Origin: CAYLLN01 sp040901775
GTDB taxonomy: Bacteria > Planctomycetota > Planctomycetia > Pirellulales > Pirellulaceae
DNA length: 64,000 nt
Assembly (NCBI GenBank): GCA_040901775.1
Contig: JBBDYF010000255.1
Coordinates: 10,368 to 74,367, forward strand
Direction of reading: 5' to 3'
The notes beneath the pieces were generated by a model, which did no database searches, was not told the DNA's origin, and saw nothing but the letters and a program-made list of their open reading frames with translations. The translations under genes were made by a program, and so were the position numbers. Position 1 is the stretch's first letter. Every line of letters starts with the position of its first letter. This document shows, in pieces, positions 16,548 to 26,194 of the stretch.

Positions 16548-17789
16548 ATGCTTCGCACGTTGTTTGCACTCGCGATGCTTGCCTGCCTGCCGCTGGTTGC
16601 CACGGCTGCGGATGCGCCTCCGAACGTCGTGATTATCCTCTCCGACGATCAGGCCTGGTCCGACTACGGGTTTCTCGGCCATCCGCGGATCAAAACGCCC
16701 CACCTCGACCAGTTGGCGGCGGAAAGCGTCGTCTTCACCCGCGGCTATGTGCCCGATAGCCTCTGCCGGCCGAGCCTGATGTCGCTGATCACGGGACTTT
16801 ACCCGCACCAGCACCTCGTGACCGGCAACGACCCGCGAGGCGACACGGATCGGCGCGAGCTGCTGAAGCACGTCCGCCGCCTGCCAACGCTGCCCAAGCT
16901 ACTGGCCGAGCAGGGGTACGTCAGCTTTCAAAGCGGCAAGTGGTGGGAAGGGAACTTTGCCGAAGGAGGCTTTACCGCCGGCATGACCCACGGCGATCCG
17001 GCGCGCGGCGGGCGGCACGGCGACGAAGGGCTGAAGGTTGGTCGCCAGGGCTTGCAGCCGATTTACGACTTTCTGAAGACCAGCGAGGGGAAGCCGTTTT
17101 TCCTCTGGTATGCCCCGATGCTCCCGCACTCGCCCCACAATCCTCCGCCGCGGCTGCTCGCCAAGTACCGCGACCAGACCGATTCGATCCACGTCGCCCG
17201 CTATTGGGCGATGTGCGAGTGGTGGGACGAAACGTGCGGCGAACTGCTGGCCCACCTCGATCAAAAAGGGCTGCGCGACAATACCCTCGTCGTCTATGTG
17301 ACCGACAACGGCTGGATTCAGCAGCCCGACAGTCCGAAGTATGCTCCGCGCAGCAAACGCTCGCCGTATGAAGGAGGCATCCGCACGCCGATCATGCTCC
17401 GCTGGCCGGGCAAGTTGCAGCCGCGGCGCGACGAAACCTCGCTGGCCAGCTCGCTCGACCTGGCCCCGACCATTCTGGCCGCCTGCGGGCTAAAGCCGAC
17501 GGTTGAAATGACTGGCATCAACCTGCTCGAGATTGCCAAAGGAGCGAAAGCGGAACGCAACACGCTGGTCGGAGAGATTTTCGAGCACGACATTCCCGAT
17601 ATCGACCGGGCCGAGCCGGGCCTCTTGTTTCGCTGGTGCATCGACGGCGACTGGAAACTGATCCAATCGGCCGACGGGAGCCAGCGGGAACTTTACAATC
17701 TGAAAGCGGACCCGCGGGAAACCAACGATTTGGCTGCGGCCGAGCCGGCCCGCGTGGCGGACCTGGCCGCCAAGATTAAGCCCTGGTAA
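16548..17789 (+). CDS. Periplasmic sulfatase
   Basis: 413 residues with an N-terminal signal peptide (MLRTLFALAMLACLPLVATA). The family features are NVVIILSDDQ (26-35, metal ligands), the active-site region SLCRPSLMSLITGLYP starting at 71, QSGKWW near 135, and VTDNGW for the C-terminal metal ligands. It should hydrolyse sulfate esters on polysaccharides. The formylglycine motif is CRPSL: Cys73 is present, but the Arg at +4 of the canonical CxPSR is Leu. This variant must be matured differently or belong to a divergent subfamily. The ORF is open 28 codons further upstream, but the signal peptide fixes the start. No sulfatase-maturation gene is nearby. Confidence 0.88.
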   Translation: MLRTLFALAMLACLPLVATAADAPPNVVIILSDDQAWSDYGFLGHPRIKTPHLDQLAAESVVFTRGYVPDSLCRPSLMSLITGLYPHQHLVTGNDPRGDTDRRELLKHVRRLPTLPKLLAEQGYVSFQSGKWWEGNFAEGGFTAGMTHGDPARGGRHGDEGLKVGRQGLQPIYDFLKTSEGKPFFLWYAPMLPHSPHNPPPRLLAKYRDQTDSIHVARYWAMCEWWDETCGELLAHLDQKGLRDNTLVVYVTDNGWIQQPDSPKYAPRSKRSPYEGGIRTPIMLRWPGKLQPRRDETSLASSLDLAPTILAACGLKPTVEMTGINLLEIAKGAKAERNTLVGEIFEHDIPDIDRAEPGLLFRWCIDGDWKLIQSADGSQRELYNLKADPRETNDLAAAEPARVADLAAKIKPW

Positions 17790-17799
17790 CCGAGAACCG

Positions 17800-18438
17800 C
17801 TACGCCGCTTCGGCCATGATCTCGGGTCGCTTAAACCGGCCATGCTCAAGAAAATGTTGCACCTGGTCGGCTGTCTCTTGCTTGAAGAGCAGCGACGAGT
17901 GCAATCCCGGCAGAGTGATGTGATCGGTCTCGCAGCCCAGGCGAGTGCTCGCCTCGCACACCAGGTAGTCGGTCGAAGCGGCGATGACGCCCAGTTCGGG
18001 CACCTTGGGGAGCGGCAGCTTACAGACGAAGCTGTCGGCGCCGTCGGCCAACTGCAGGATGGGTGGGAAAAACCTGCCGACCCACGGTGCCAGCCGCGAG
18101 GCGATGTGCGAGCCGCGATTGGGTGGCGCGACCATGACGAACCGTCCCAATCGCTGGGGGCAATACTCGGCCAGCGCCAGGCGGGCGATGATGCCGCCCA
18201 TGCTGTGCGTCACGAGGTGAATTCGCCCGGTATCGGCGGCGGAATCGAGATCGCGCAACAGCGCGGCCAAACTTCGGCCGTGTTGCTCGATCGGCGACCA
18301 GAGGCTCGAGTAGCCCCAGTTTGAAATTTTGCCCAATCCAGCCGCCAGCGCGCGGGCCAAAGGGGCCATAATAATGCGGCTCGCCGCGAGTCCGTGAATC
18401 AAAACGACCGCGTCATGTTTGAGGTGAGATGGCGTCAT
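17800..18438 (-). CDS. Alpha/beta hydrolase (lipase-like)
   Basis: 212 residues starting at MTPSHLKHDAVVLIHGLAAS, with GGAGG 8 bp ahead. The oxyanion segment HGLAAS is at 15-20, the nucleophile elbow THSMGG with Ser79, and a late GLHSSLLF supplies the catalytic His. The size and the early IHG plus HSMGG fit the PGAP1-like/triacylglycerol lipase group. There is no signal peptide, so it is cytosolic. It converges with the sulfatase gene, 10 bp apart. The substrate is unknown. Confidence 0.82.
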   Translation of the reverse strand: MTPSHLKHDAVVLIHGLAASRIIMAPLARALAAGLGKISNWGYSSLWSPIEQHGRSLAALLRDLDSAADTGRIHLVTHSMGGIIARLALAEYCPQRLGRFVMVAPPNRGSHIASRLAPWVGRFFPPILQLADGADSFVCKLPLPKVPELGVIAASTDYLVCEASTRLGCETDHITLPGLHSSLLFKQETADQVQHFLEHGRFKRPEIMAEAA

Positions 18439-18544
18439 GGTGTTGCCTCCTTCTAAGACTATTTTAGATTGAAGCAACTATCGGGCCAGTTAAAAAGGCG
18501 ATTCCCGGGCAGCTTGTCGGGGAATCTGCCGTTTTGACGCCCGA

Positions 18545-19963
<1,419 letters not shown>

Positions 19964-20126
19964 GCTGTCACTGCTGTCGTAAGAATCGAACCGGAAGGGG
20001 GCGGCAACGACGCCGATTGTCTTGACGCTGTTTGGTGAATTCTATATCACCCGTCAACTGTCCGGTGGCGCCAGGCACTTCTGCGCCAATCCGACATGGA
20101 CCTCCTTGGAAGGACGATCAGCCATC

Positions 20127-21164
20127 ATGCCTGCGGCGAAGCGCATCTCGATCATCATGGAGTGGGAAAACGTCCAGTTTGCCGAGGACGCGCGGGCCGG
20201 CAAAGTGCTGGCGGCCCTCGCCGCGCAAGCCGACGCATTGCTGAGCGCTTCCGGGCATGGGTCGCGCGAGATCGCCGCGCCTATCGAATTGCTGGTCCTG
20301 TTCGACGATGCGAGCGCCGTGCAAGGCGAGATCGAAGCCGTCTTGCAACGGGCCGTCGGAACCACCTCGTCGCTGTTGGTGCGCGTGGTGGCGACTGCGG
20401 GCCTGAGCTACTTTTCGCTGAAGAACCGCGGAGTGCAGCTTAGCACGGGCGACCTGATCGTCTTCCTCGACAGCGACGTCATTCCGCAGCCAGGCTGGCT
20501 GGCCACGCTCGTCGGTTCGTTCGACGATCCCGAGGTGCAAGTGGTCGGCAGCCGGGCCTTTGTCCGGGGCGAGTCCGCTTATTCTCGCACCGTCGCCTTG
20601 ACCTGGTTTTTTCAGCCTTTGCCCGAAACGGCTGAGCTGTTGCCGGTCGAGCACTTTCACGCCAACGGAGTCGCCTTCCGCCGGGCGGTCGCGGTGGCCA
20701 ACCCATTTCCCGAGACGCCCGGCCAATCGCGCGGCGCCGGGTGGGATCTGGCCAACCAATTGCAGGCCCAGGGAACCCGGCTGCACGAGCATTCCGGAGC
20801 GCTTCTGGATCATCCGCCGCCGCACGGACTGCGGAACTATGCCCGCCGGGCCCTTGTGCATGGCAGCGACGACCTGCTCTCGATCCGCCGCCGCAAGGGG
20901 AAGTACAGCGGCCGGCTGTCGCTCTCGATCCGGCGAACGGCCAGAAAATGGCGGCAAGCCCTGGCCAACCTGATCTGCCACCGCCGCCGCGTCGGGCTAA
21001 GCTGGCCCGCCATGCCGCTGGCGGTCGCCTTCGTCAGCTTCTATTTCGGCTGCTACCTGGTGGGGGACTTGCAGGCTCGTCTGGCGAGCAGCGCACGCCC
21101 GGCGGACGAAAAGGTGGGCGGCCTAGTCTCGCGCTGGCCGCTACGCCTTTGGCAGCAGGCTTAG
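20127..21164 (+). CDS. Family 2 glycosyltransferase
   Basis: 345 residues from the ATG at 20127 (AAGGA upstream; the frame is open earlier but not family-like). GT-A fold: RISIIMEWEN at the start, nucleotide-binding region LLVLFDDAS, and the metal motif in LIVFLDSDVIPQPGW near 115-130. A membrane segment near the C-terminus (AMPLAVAFVSFYFGCYLVGD) suggests attachment to the inner membrane. It probably adds a sugar to a lipid or surface glycan. Its last 24 bp overlap the convergent BMC gene. Confidence 0.82.
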   Translation: MPAAKRISIIMEWENVQFAEDARAGKVLAALAAQADALLSASGHGSREIAAPIELLVLFDDASAVQGEIEAVLQRAVGTTSSLLVRVVATAGLSYFSLKNRGVQLSTGDLIVFLDSDVIPQPGWLATLVGSFDDPEVQVVGSRAFVRGESAYSRTVALTWFFQPLPETAELLPVEHFHANGVAFRRAVAVANPFPETPGQSRGAGWDLANQLQAQGTRLHEHSGALLDHPPPHGLRNYARRALVHGSDDLLSIRRRKGKYSGRLSLSIRRTARKWRQALANLICHRRRVGLSWPAMPLAVAFVSFYFGCYLVGDLQARLASSARPADEKVGGLVSRWPLRLWQQA

Positions 21165-21791
21165 CACCGCCGCGCTTGGTCGGGCAATGACGTGGCTGGC
21201 AATCAGTTTGCCCAGTCCTTGCACCTTGGCGGCGCCGGCTTCGATGGCGGCCTGCACGGCGGCGACATCGCCGCGAACGACGACCGTGATGTAGCCGCCG
21301 CCGAGCTTTTCTTTGCCGATCACTTCGACATTGGCCGCCTTGCAGGCGCTGTCGATCGCCTCGAACACGGCGGTAAAGCCCTGCGTTTCGATGAAGCCGA
21401 GCGCAAAGACGTTGTCTGCCACAGATTTACCCTCGCCCCGCTGGGGGGAACGTGCCGTTTCCAGAACTTCGTAATTTGGTGTTTTGACGACCGCTTGCTG
21501 AATCAGCGGGCTCACTTCCGCAGCGCTCATCAGGGCCGCCCAGGCGCGCTCGTCGGGCCGGTTGATGACCGTGCCCACCGGTTTGCCGCCCAACCGCTCG
21601 GCAGCCTGCTTGCCCGCTGCGATGGCGGTCTGAACCGAATCGACCGGGCCCGCTACCTTGAGCACCATGCCCAAGAAGTCGTTCGACTCGGCCTGCAGCA
21701 AGCGAATGCCAGCCGCTTTGTCCATCGCGTCGAGCGCCACCAGGGCGGGCGTCAGGCCGGTGACTTCGAGAATGCCCAGAGCGGCGGTCAC
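21141..21791 (-). CDS. BMC-T (tandem-domain) bacterial microcompartment shell protein
   Basis: 216 residues with a GTG start. It has two BMC domains: residues 3-95 (ALGILEVTGLTPALVALDAM and VAGPVDSVQTAIAAG) and about 130-212 (ALGFIETQGFTAVFEAID and GGGYITVVVRGDVAAVQAA). BMC-T proteins form pseudo-hexameric trimers that tile the shell and often gate a central pore. No other shell gene, signature enzyme or aldehyde dehydrogenase lies beside it, so it is an orphan here. Planctomycetes use a microcompartment to break down fucose and rhamnose, and a rhamnulokinase gene lies 8 kb away, which fits. Confidence 0.9.
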   Translation of the reverse strand: MTAALGILEVTGLTPALVALDAMDKAAGIRLLQAESNDFLGMVLKVAGPVDSVQTAIAAGKQAAERLGGKPVGTVINRPDERAWAALMSAAEVSPLIQQAVVKTPNYEVLETARSPQRGEGKSVADNVFALGFIETQGFTAVFEAIDSACKAANVEVIGKEKLGGGYITVVVRGDVAAVQAAIEAGAAKVQGLGKLIASHVIARPSAAVLSLLPKA

Positions 21792-22094
21792 GGGGGACTC
21801 TTGCGGGTGGGGAAGCGACGCTGAAAGGATCTGGCCAGGAGGCTCAAGACGGGGACTTGAACCAATATAGCTTGCCTAAATTGCCCGCGTAGGGCCCGCC
21901 GGCTGGCGAAAACTGGCGAGGTTGCCCCTCGTCAGGTGGATGTAAGTGCAATAGAATGCAAGGTTTGCAGCACTTTGCTCGTTTCGGCCTCCACCCCTTC
22001 TGATCGCCCTAGAACCAGCTAGTAGCTCCTAAAGAAGCCTGCACCGTCGAATGGGAAGTAACCGATTGCGTCGAAGAATCAAGAGGTTGAAGCC
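21792..22094. other. Intergenic region, nothing recognised
   Basis: About 300 bp between the divergent BMC-T gene and the small conserved ORF. I see no hairpin, RNA or ORF of note. Promoters for both sides must lie here, but no clear -35/-10 pair stands out. Confidence 0.5.
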
Positions 22095-22334
22095 ATGATG
22101 ACGCCCCAGTCCGTTCTTGGATATGTCAAAGCCGAGCCGTTTCGACCTTTTCGACTCCATGTAGCAAGTGGGCGGACATTCGACGTTCGGCACCCTGAAA
22201 TGATTAAAATTCTTAAGAGCAGCGTGTTGGTGTTTAAGGTTAACGGCGATATCGCAGACATCCCCGACGAGTGGGAAAGCATATCGCTAATGCTGACAGA
22301 ATCGATCTCTCATCTGGAAACCCCAGTTCGTTGA
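22095..22334 (+). CDS. Small conserved hypothetical protein
   Basis: 79 residues. GAGG lies about 10 bp before the ATG. The sequence MMTPQSVLGYVKAEPFRPFR followed by a GRTFDVRHPE-type strand is a pattern I know from many small unannotated planctomycete proteins; it is beta-rich and soluble. It ends 7 bp before rimO, so it could be co-transcribed. Its function is unknown. Confidence 0.65.
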   Translation: MMTPQSVLGYVKAEPFRPFRLHVASGRTFDVRHPEMIKILKSSVLVFKVNGDIADIPDEWESISLMLTESISHLETPVR

Positions 22335-22341
22335 CAGAATT

Positions 22342-23754
22342 ATGAAGTTGAACAACGCGAATAAGGGAACCTACGCCTTCGTCAGCCTGGGCTGCCCAAA
22401 GAACCTGGTCGATAGCGAACGGATGCTCGGCCTGTTGCAGATCGACGGCTACGAGCTGGTGAGCGAGCCGGACGGGGCCGATTTTGTCGTCGTCAACACT
22501 TGCGGCTTCATCGAGCGAGCCCGCACCGAGTCGTTCTCGGCGATCGACGAAATGCTGAGCCTCAAGCAACAGGGCAAGACGCGCGGCGTCATCGTCACGG
22601 GCTGCCTGGCCGAGCGGCAAAAAGAACAACTGCTGGAAGATCGACCCGGCATCGACCAACTGGTCGGGGTTTTTGGCCGCGAAGAGATCACCCGCGTCGC
22701 CGACCGGCTGGTCGGACGGCTAGAAGAGCAGCGGACGGTGTTTCGCCCCGCTCCGATCCGTGCGCTCTCAGACAAGGACCGCCTGCGAATCACGCCGCGG
22801 CATTTCGCTTATCTCAAGATTTCAGAAGGGTGCGACCGGCTTTGCACGTTCTGCGCCATTCCCAAGATGCGCGGCAAACACGCCACCAAGCCGATCGATG
22901 AGGTGCTGGCCGAGGCCGAGCAACTGGCCGCGGACGGCGTACGCGAGTTGATCGTCGTCGCCCAGGACACCACCTACTACGGGATGGACCTGTACGGCGA
23001 ATCGCGACTGGCCGAACTGTTGCGGCGGCTCGAGCAGGTGCCGGGGATCGATTGGATTCGGCTGATGTATTTCTATCCGATGTACATCGACGACGAACTG
23101 CTGAGTGTCATCGCCGACAGCAGCAAGATCTTGCCGTATATCGACATTCCGTTGCAACATGCCAGCGATGGCATGCTCCGCCGGATGGCGCGGCGCGTCA
23201 CCCGCGACCAGACCGAAGAGCTGCTGGGCCGCCTGCGGTCGCGAATAAAGAATCTATCTCTGCGGACGACGTTTATCACCGGTTTTCCCGGCGAAACTGA
23301 CGACGACTTCGCCCAACTGGTCGATTTCGTGCAGCGGCACAAGTTCGAGCGAATGGGTGTGTTCACCTATTCGTTCGAGCCCGACACGCCCGCCGCGAAC
23401 CTGCCCGATCAGGTGCCGACCGACGTGATGGAGGCTCGCCGCGATGCGCTCATGCAGGTGCAGCAAGGCATCTCGCTCGCTTGGAACGAGGCGCAGGTCG
23501 GCCGCACGCTCGATGTGATTCTGGATCAACCGGTGCCGGGCGAGAAGAACGTCTGGGTCGGCCGCAGCCAGTACGACGCGCCCGACGTGGATGGGCTGGT
23601 ATTCGTCACGGGCGATCAATACAAGCTGCGCGCGGGCGACATCGTTCCCAGCAAGATCGTCGCCGTGCAAGAGTACGACCTGGCGGCCGTGGCGGCGGGC
23701 AAGCCCAAGCCGCGTCAATCGCCCGTGATAAAGAAGCTTGCTGGAATTGGCTAA
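22342..23754 (+). CDS. rimO: Ribosomal protein S12 methylthiotransferase
   Basis: 470 residues. It adds a methylthio group to an aspartate of ribosomal protein S12. The N-terminal MTTase domain carries the three cluster cysteines in SLGCPKN (16-22), VNTCGF and VTGCLAE. The radical SAM domain has CDRLCTFCAIP near 170, and a C-terminal TRAM domain starts near 395 (GRTLDVILDQPVPG). SLGCPKNLVDSE and HATKPIDEV are typical of RimO rather than MiaB. The closing residues (KPRQSPVIKKLAGIG) are a little beyond the TRAM fold. Confidence 0.93.
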   Translation: MKLNNANKGTYAFVSLGCPKNLVDSERMLGLLQIDGYELVSEPDGADFVVVNTCGFIERARTESFSAIDEMLSLKQQGKTRGVIVTGCLAERQKEQLLEDRPGIDQLVGVFGREEITRVADRLVGRLEEQRTVFRPAPIRALSDKDRLRITPRHFAYLKISEGCDRLCTFCAIPKMRGKHATKPIDEVLAEAEQLAADGVRELIVVAQDTTYYGMDLYGESRLAELLRRLEQVPGIDWIRLMYFYPMYIDDELLSVIADSSKILPYIDIPLQHASDGMLRRMARRVTRDQTEELLGRLRSRIKNLSLRTTFITGFPGETDDDFAQLVDFVQRHKFERMGVFTYSFEPDTPAANLPDQVPTDVMEARRDALMQVQQGISLAWNEAQVGRTLDVILDQPVPGEKNVWVGRSQYDAPDVDGLVFVTGDQYKLRAGDIVPSKIVAVQEYDLAAVAAGKPKPRQSPVIKKLAGIG

Positions 23755-23764
23755 GGTGTATAAT
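23738..23764 (+). promoter_or_regulatory. Predicted promoter of the toxin-antitoxin-like pair
   Basis: A perfect -10 box, TATAAT (23759-23764), lies just after the rimO stop. The best -35 is TTGCTG (23738-23743) with a short 15-bp spacer, so strength is uncertain. Confidence 0.45.
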
Positions 23765-23803
23765 GGGCGAGGGCGAAGTTCAGCCTGAGGGAGATTGATA
23801 GCA

Positions 23804-24049
23804 ATGGATCCAATTACGATTCCCACTAGTCTCGTTTCGGTGTTCGGAGTGACCCAGCCCGCTCGCGTCTGCGACGAGGACGGGAATGTATTGGGGTACT
23901 ACACCCCGCGGCGCGAAGCTACCGAGGCCGACTACGATTGGGCCATGAACAACATCACCAAAGAAGAGATTGAAGCGTCCTTGGCGTCGGGGCCAGGCCG
24001 CCCGCTCGCGGAAATACTGGCGGACCTGCGCAGTAAGTATGGTCCATGA
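23804..24049 (+). CDS. Antitoxin-like small protein
   Basis: 81 residues from the ATG at 23804 (CTGAGGGAG upstream). The N-terminal part is a beta-hairpin-like sequence (TQPARVCDEDGNVLGYYTPR). The second half, EADYDWAMNNITKEEIEASL then PLAEILADLRSKYG, is the helical toxin-binding tail seen in many antitoxins. The stop overlaps the start of the next gene by 4 bp (ATGA), the usual coupling of type II toxin-antitoxin pairs. The family is not certain. Confidence 0.65.
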   Translation: MDPITIPTSLVSVFGVTQPARVCDEDGNVLGYYTPRREATEADYDWAMNNITKEEIEASLASGPGRPLAEILADLRSKYGP

Positions 24050-24300
24050 AATACACTGTCGTCACCACTACGATTGCCGACTATCAACTGGCGGCCATCT
24101 GGCTCTATGCCTCAAATCGCCAGCAAGTGGCGGACGCTTTCGATCGCCTTGAAGCATCGCTCAAACTCGATGCTCATTTGCAGGGTCGGCATCATCCAGA
24201 CGGATGGCGCGTGACCGCGCACTCGCCAATCGTAATCACTTTCCGAGTCAGCGAGCCGGATCGTTTGGCGACCATCTTGTCGGTTCATTATCGCCCTTAG
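24046..24300 (+). CDS. RelE/ParE-like toxin
   Basis: 84 residues. The pattern YTVVTTTIADYQLAAIWLYA, a helical hairpin, then GWRVTAHSPIVITFRVSEPD and ILSVHYRP at the end matches the compact ParE/RelE fold. It overlaps the antitoxin-like gene. If active, it would block translation or gyrase when the partner is degraded. The basic residues needed for ribosome-dependent RNase activity are few, so the target is open. Confidence 0.7.
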   Translation: MKYTVVTTTIADYQLAAIWLYASNRQQVADAFDRLEASLKLDAHLQGRHHPDGWRVTAHSPIVITFRVSEPDRLATILSVHYRP

Positions 24301-24310
24301 TCGCGCGACG

Positions 24311-24931
24311 GTGCCCGTGCCCTCACCCTCTAACACCATCCTCAACGTCCCCAACATTCTCACGGCGATCCGCCTGTTGCTGGCGGTCGTCGTCTTCGTG
24401 CTGATTCCCTTGGGCCACTATGTCGGGGCGACGATCGTTTTCGTCCTGGCCGCTTCGACCGATTGGATCGACGGCTGGTGGGCCCGCCGGTTCAACCAGG
24501 TGACCAAGCTGGGGCGAATCTTCGATCCCTTCGTCGATAAAATCATCATCTGCGGCGCGTTCATTTTTTTGGCGGCCGTGCCGGGGAGCGGCATCCTTGC
24601 TTGGATGGCGGTCGTCATCATGGGGCGCGAGATGCTGGTCACCGCGATCCGCGGCTTCATCGAGCAGCAGGGGGGCGACTTCTCGGCCCAGATGTCGGGC
24701 AAGTTGAAGATGGTGTTTCAGTGCGTGGCCGTCGTGGCCAGCCTGCTGGCGCTGCGGCACTGGCAAGAGGCCAGCCTCCAAAATGCCGGCCTGGCGGAAA
24801 CGACCTTGCCGCTCCCCCAGTGGCTGTTTTGGACGCTGCATACCTCGGTCTGGCTGGCGATCGTCTCGACCATTTGGTCGGGCCTGGAATACATCGTCGC
24901 TGCGGCGCGCCTGATGAGCCGGGAGGCCTAA
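24311..24931 (+). CDS. pgsA: CDP-diacylglycerol--glycerol-3-phosphate 3-phosphatidyltransferase
   Basis: 206 residues with a GTG start (another GTG lies 6 bp on). The CDP-alcohol phosphotransferase motif D-G-x2-A-R-x8-G-x3-D-x3-D is complete: DWIDGWWARRFNQVTKLGRI followed by FDPFVDK, at about residues 53-80. About five membrane helices are visible (16-36, 38-52, 85-105, 131-147, 168-190). It makes phosphatidylglycerol phosphate for the anionic membrane lipids. Its stop lies 3 bp before the CPBP gene, so the two are co-transcribed. Confidence 0.92.
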   Translation: MPVPSPSNTILNVPNILTAIRLLLAVVVFVLIPLGHYVGATIVFVLAASTDWIDGWWARRFNQVTKLGRIFDPFVDKIIICGAFIFLAAVPGSGILAWMAVVIMGREMLVTAIRGFIEQQGGDFSAQMSGKLKMVFQCVAVVASLLALRHWQEASLQNAGLAETTLPLPQWLFWTLHTSVWLAIVSTIWSGLEYIVAAARLMSREA

Positions 24932-24934
24932 CGG

Positions 24935-26098
24935 ATGCATCCTGCCGTAGCGGTCGCTTATACGCTGACGCTGTCCATCCTGGTCGCCGGCGCGGCGTGC
25001 TGGGCGCTCACCGGGCTGAAGCTGCTGGCCCTTTCCCGCTCGGATTCGCTCCGCGGCATGGCGCGGGCAATTCTAGGCCTACTGCAGATTCGCCCCGGCT
25101 TGCCGCTGGTCGCGTGGACCCCGCGTCGCGCCGTCCCCTGGGGCCTGATTGATCTGGTCGCCGTGATCGTGCTTTACATTGTCGCGATTTTCGCGGCTCA
25201 ACTGCTGTTCGCCGGCCTGGGCTGGCTTCCTCAGGCCGCGAACGGAAAAGAATTGACGCTGGCCGACAAGGGCCTATTGGTCTGGATGAACATCGTGGTC
25301 TCGCTGGGGCTGTTGGCGGTGGCCTTGCCGCTGATCGTCCTGCGAACCGGCGCGAACTGGCGCGACCTGGGATTTTCGTGGCGCGAGGCGTGGTCCGACC
25401 TGAAGCTGGGCGCGATCGCCTTCGTGATGCTGGCGCCTCCCGTGTATGCAATTCAGGGGACGCTTCACTATTATTGGAAGCCGAGCAAGCATCCGCTGCT
25501 CGAGATGTTCAAAGAATCGCCCGACGCAGGCTTCTTCGCGCTGCTATTTGTCGCGGCGGCGGTCGTGGCCCCGATTTTTGAAGAACTGGTCTTTCGCGTC
25601 TTGCTGCAAGGGTTTTTGGAGCGGGCTTTCAGCATTTGCCGGCGGGCTTACAACTTTCAGGACCAGATCCTCGAACTGGTCTTTGGCACTTCTTCACAAA
25701 ACGCCCCATTGCAGCCGGCCGTTGTGGCGGATTCGACGCTCCTGCAACCATTCACTCCCGCAGGCGAACTGAATCCCTATCTGCCCCCGGCGATCCTACT
25801 GGACTCGACCGAAACGCCTATCCGCGCCGAACTGGCCGACGAGGCGATGCCGCCACCGCTCACCGACTGGCGGGCTTTTTTCCCCATCGCCCTGAGCGCG
25901 TTGATCTTTGCCCTGATGCACTATTCGCACGGGCCAGACTGGGTAGCGCTGACCCTGCTCGCCGCGGGCATGGGATACCTCTACCAGCGAACCCACCGGC
26001 TGCTGCCGAGTTTGGTGGTGCATGTTTTGCTGAACAGCCTGAGCATGTTCGGGCTGTGGGTTCAGATCTACGCGCTGCCGCCCGATCTCAAGGGATGA
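24935..26098 (+). CDS. CPBP-family intramembrane metalloprotease
   Basis: 387 residues with about eight membrane segments. The Abi/CAAX protease motifs are present: EELVFRVLLQGFLER near 215, FALMHYSHG near 327 and a late HVLLNSL. The pair of glutamates and the two histidines are the expected metal ligands. An 80-residue soluble insert rich in Pro/Thr lies between motifs 1 and 2 (about residues 240-320). Such proteases process prenylated or membrane proteins; the substrate here is unknown. It is paired with pgsA. Confidence 0.85.
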   Translation: MHPAVAVAYTLTLSILVAGAACWALTGLKLLALSRSDSLRGMARAILGLLQIRPGLPLVAWTPRRAVPWGLIDLVAVIVLYIVAIFAAQLLFAGLGWLPQAANGKELTLADKGLLVWMNIVVSLGLLAVALPLIVLRTGANWRDLGFSWREAWSDLKLGAIAFVMLAPPVYAIQGTLHYYWKPSKHPLLEMFKESPDAGFFALLFVAAAVVAPIFEELVFRVLLQGFLERAFSICRRAYNFQDQILELVFGTSSQNAPLQPAVVADSTLLQPFTPAGELNPYLPPAILLDSTETPIRAELADEAMPPPLTDWRAFFPIALSALIFALMHYSHGPDWVALTLLAAGMGYLYQRTHRLLPSLVVHVLLNSLSMFGLWVQIYALPPDLKG

Positions 26099-26194
26099 AT
26101 CGGCTGGCGGTTCCTGTTCGCTGCCCCCTGGCACATTCGACCGTCAGGCCGCAAACTCTGGTACTTCACCAAACCAGTTTAGGAGGCGGGCGTC

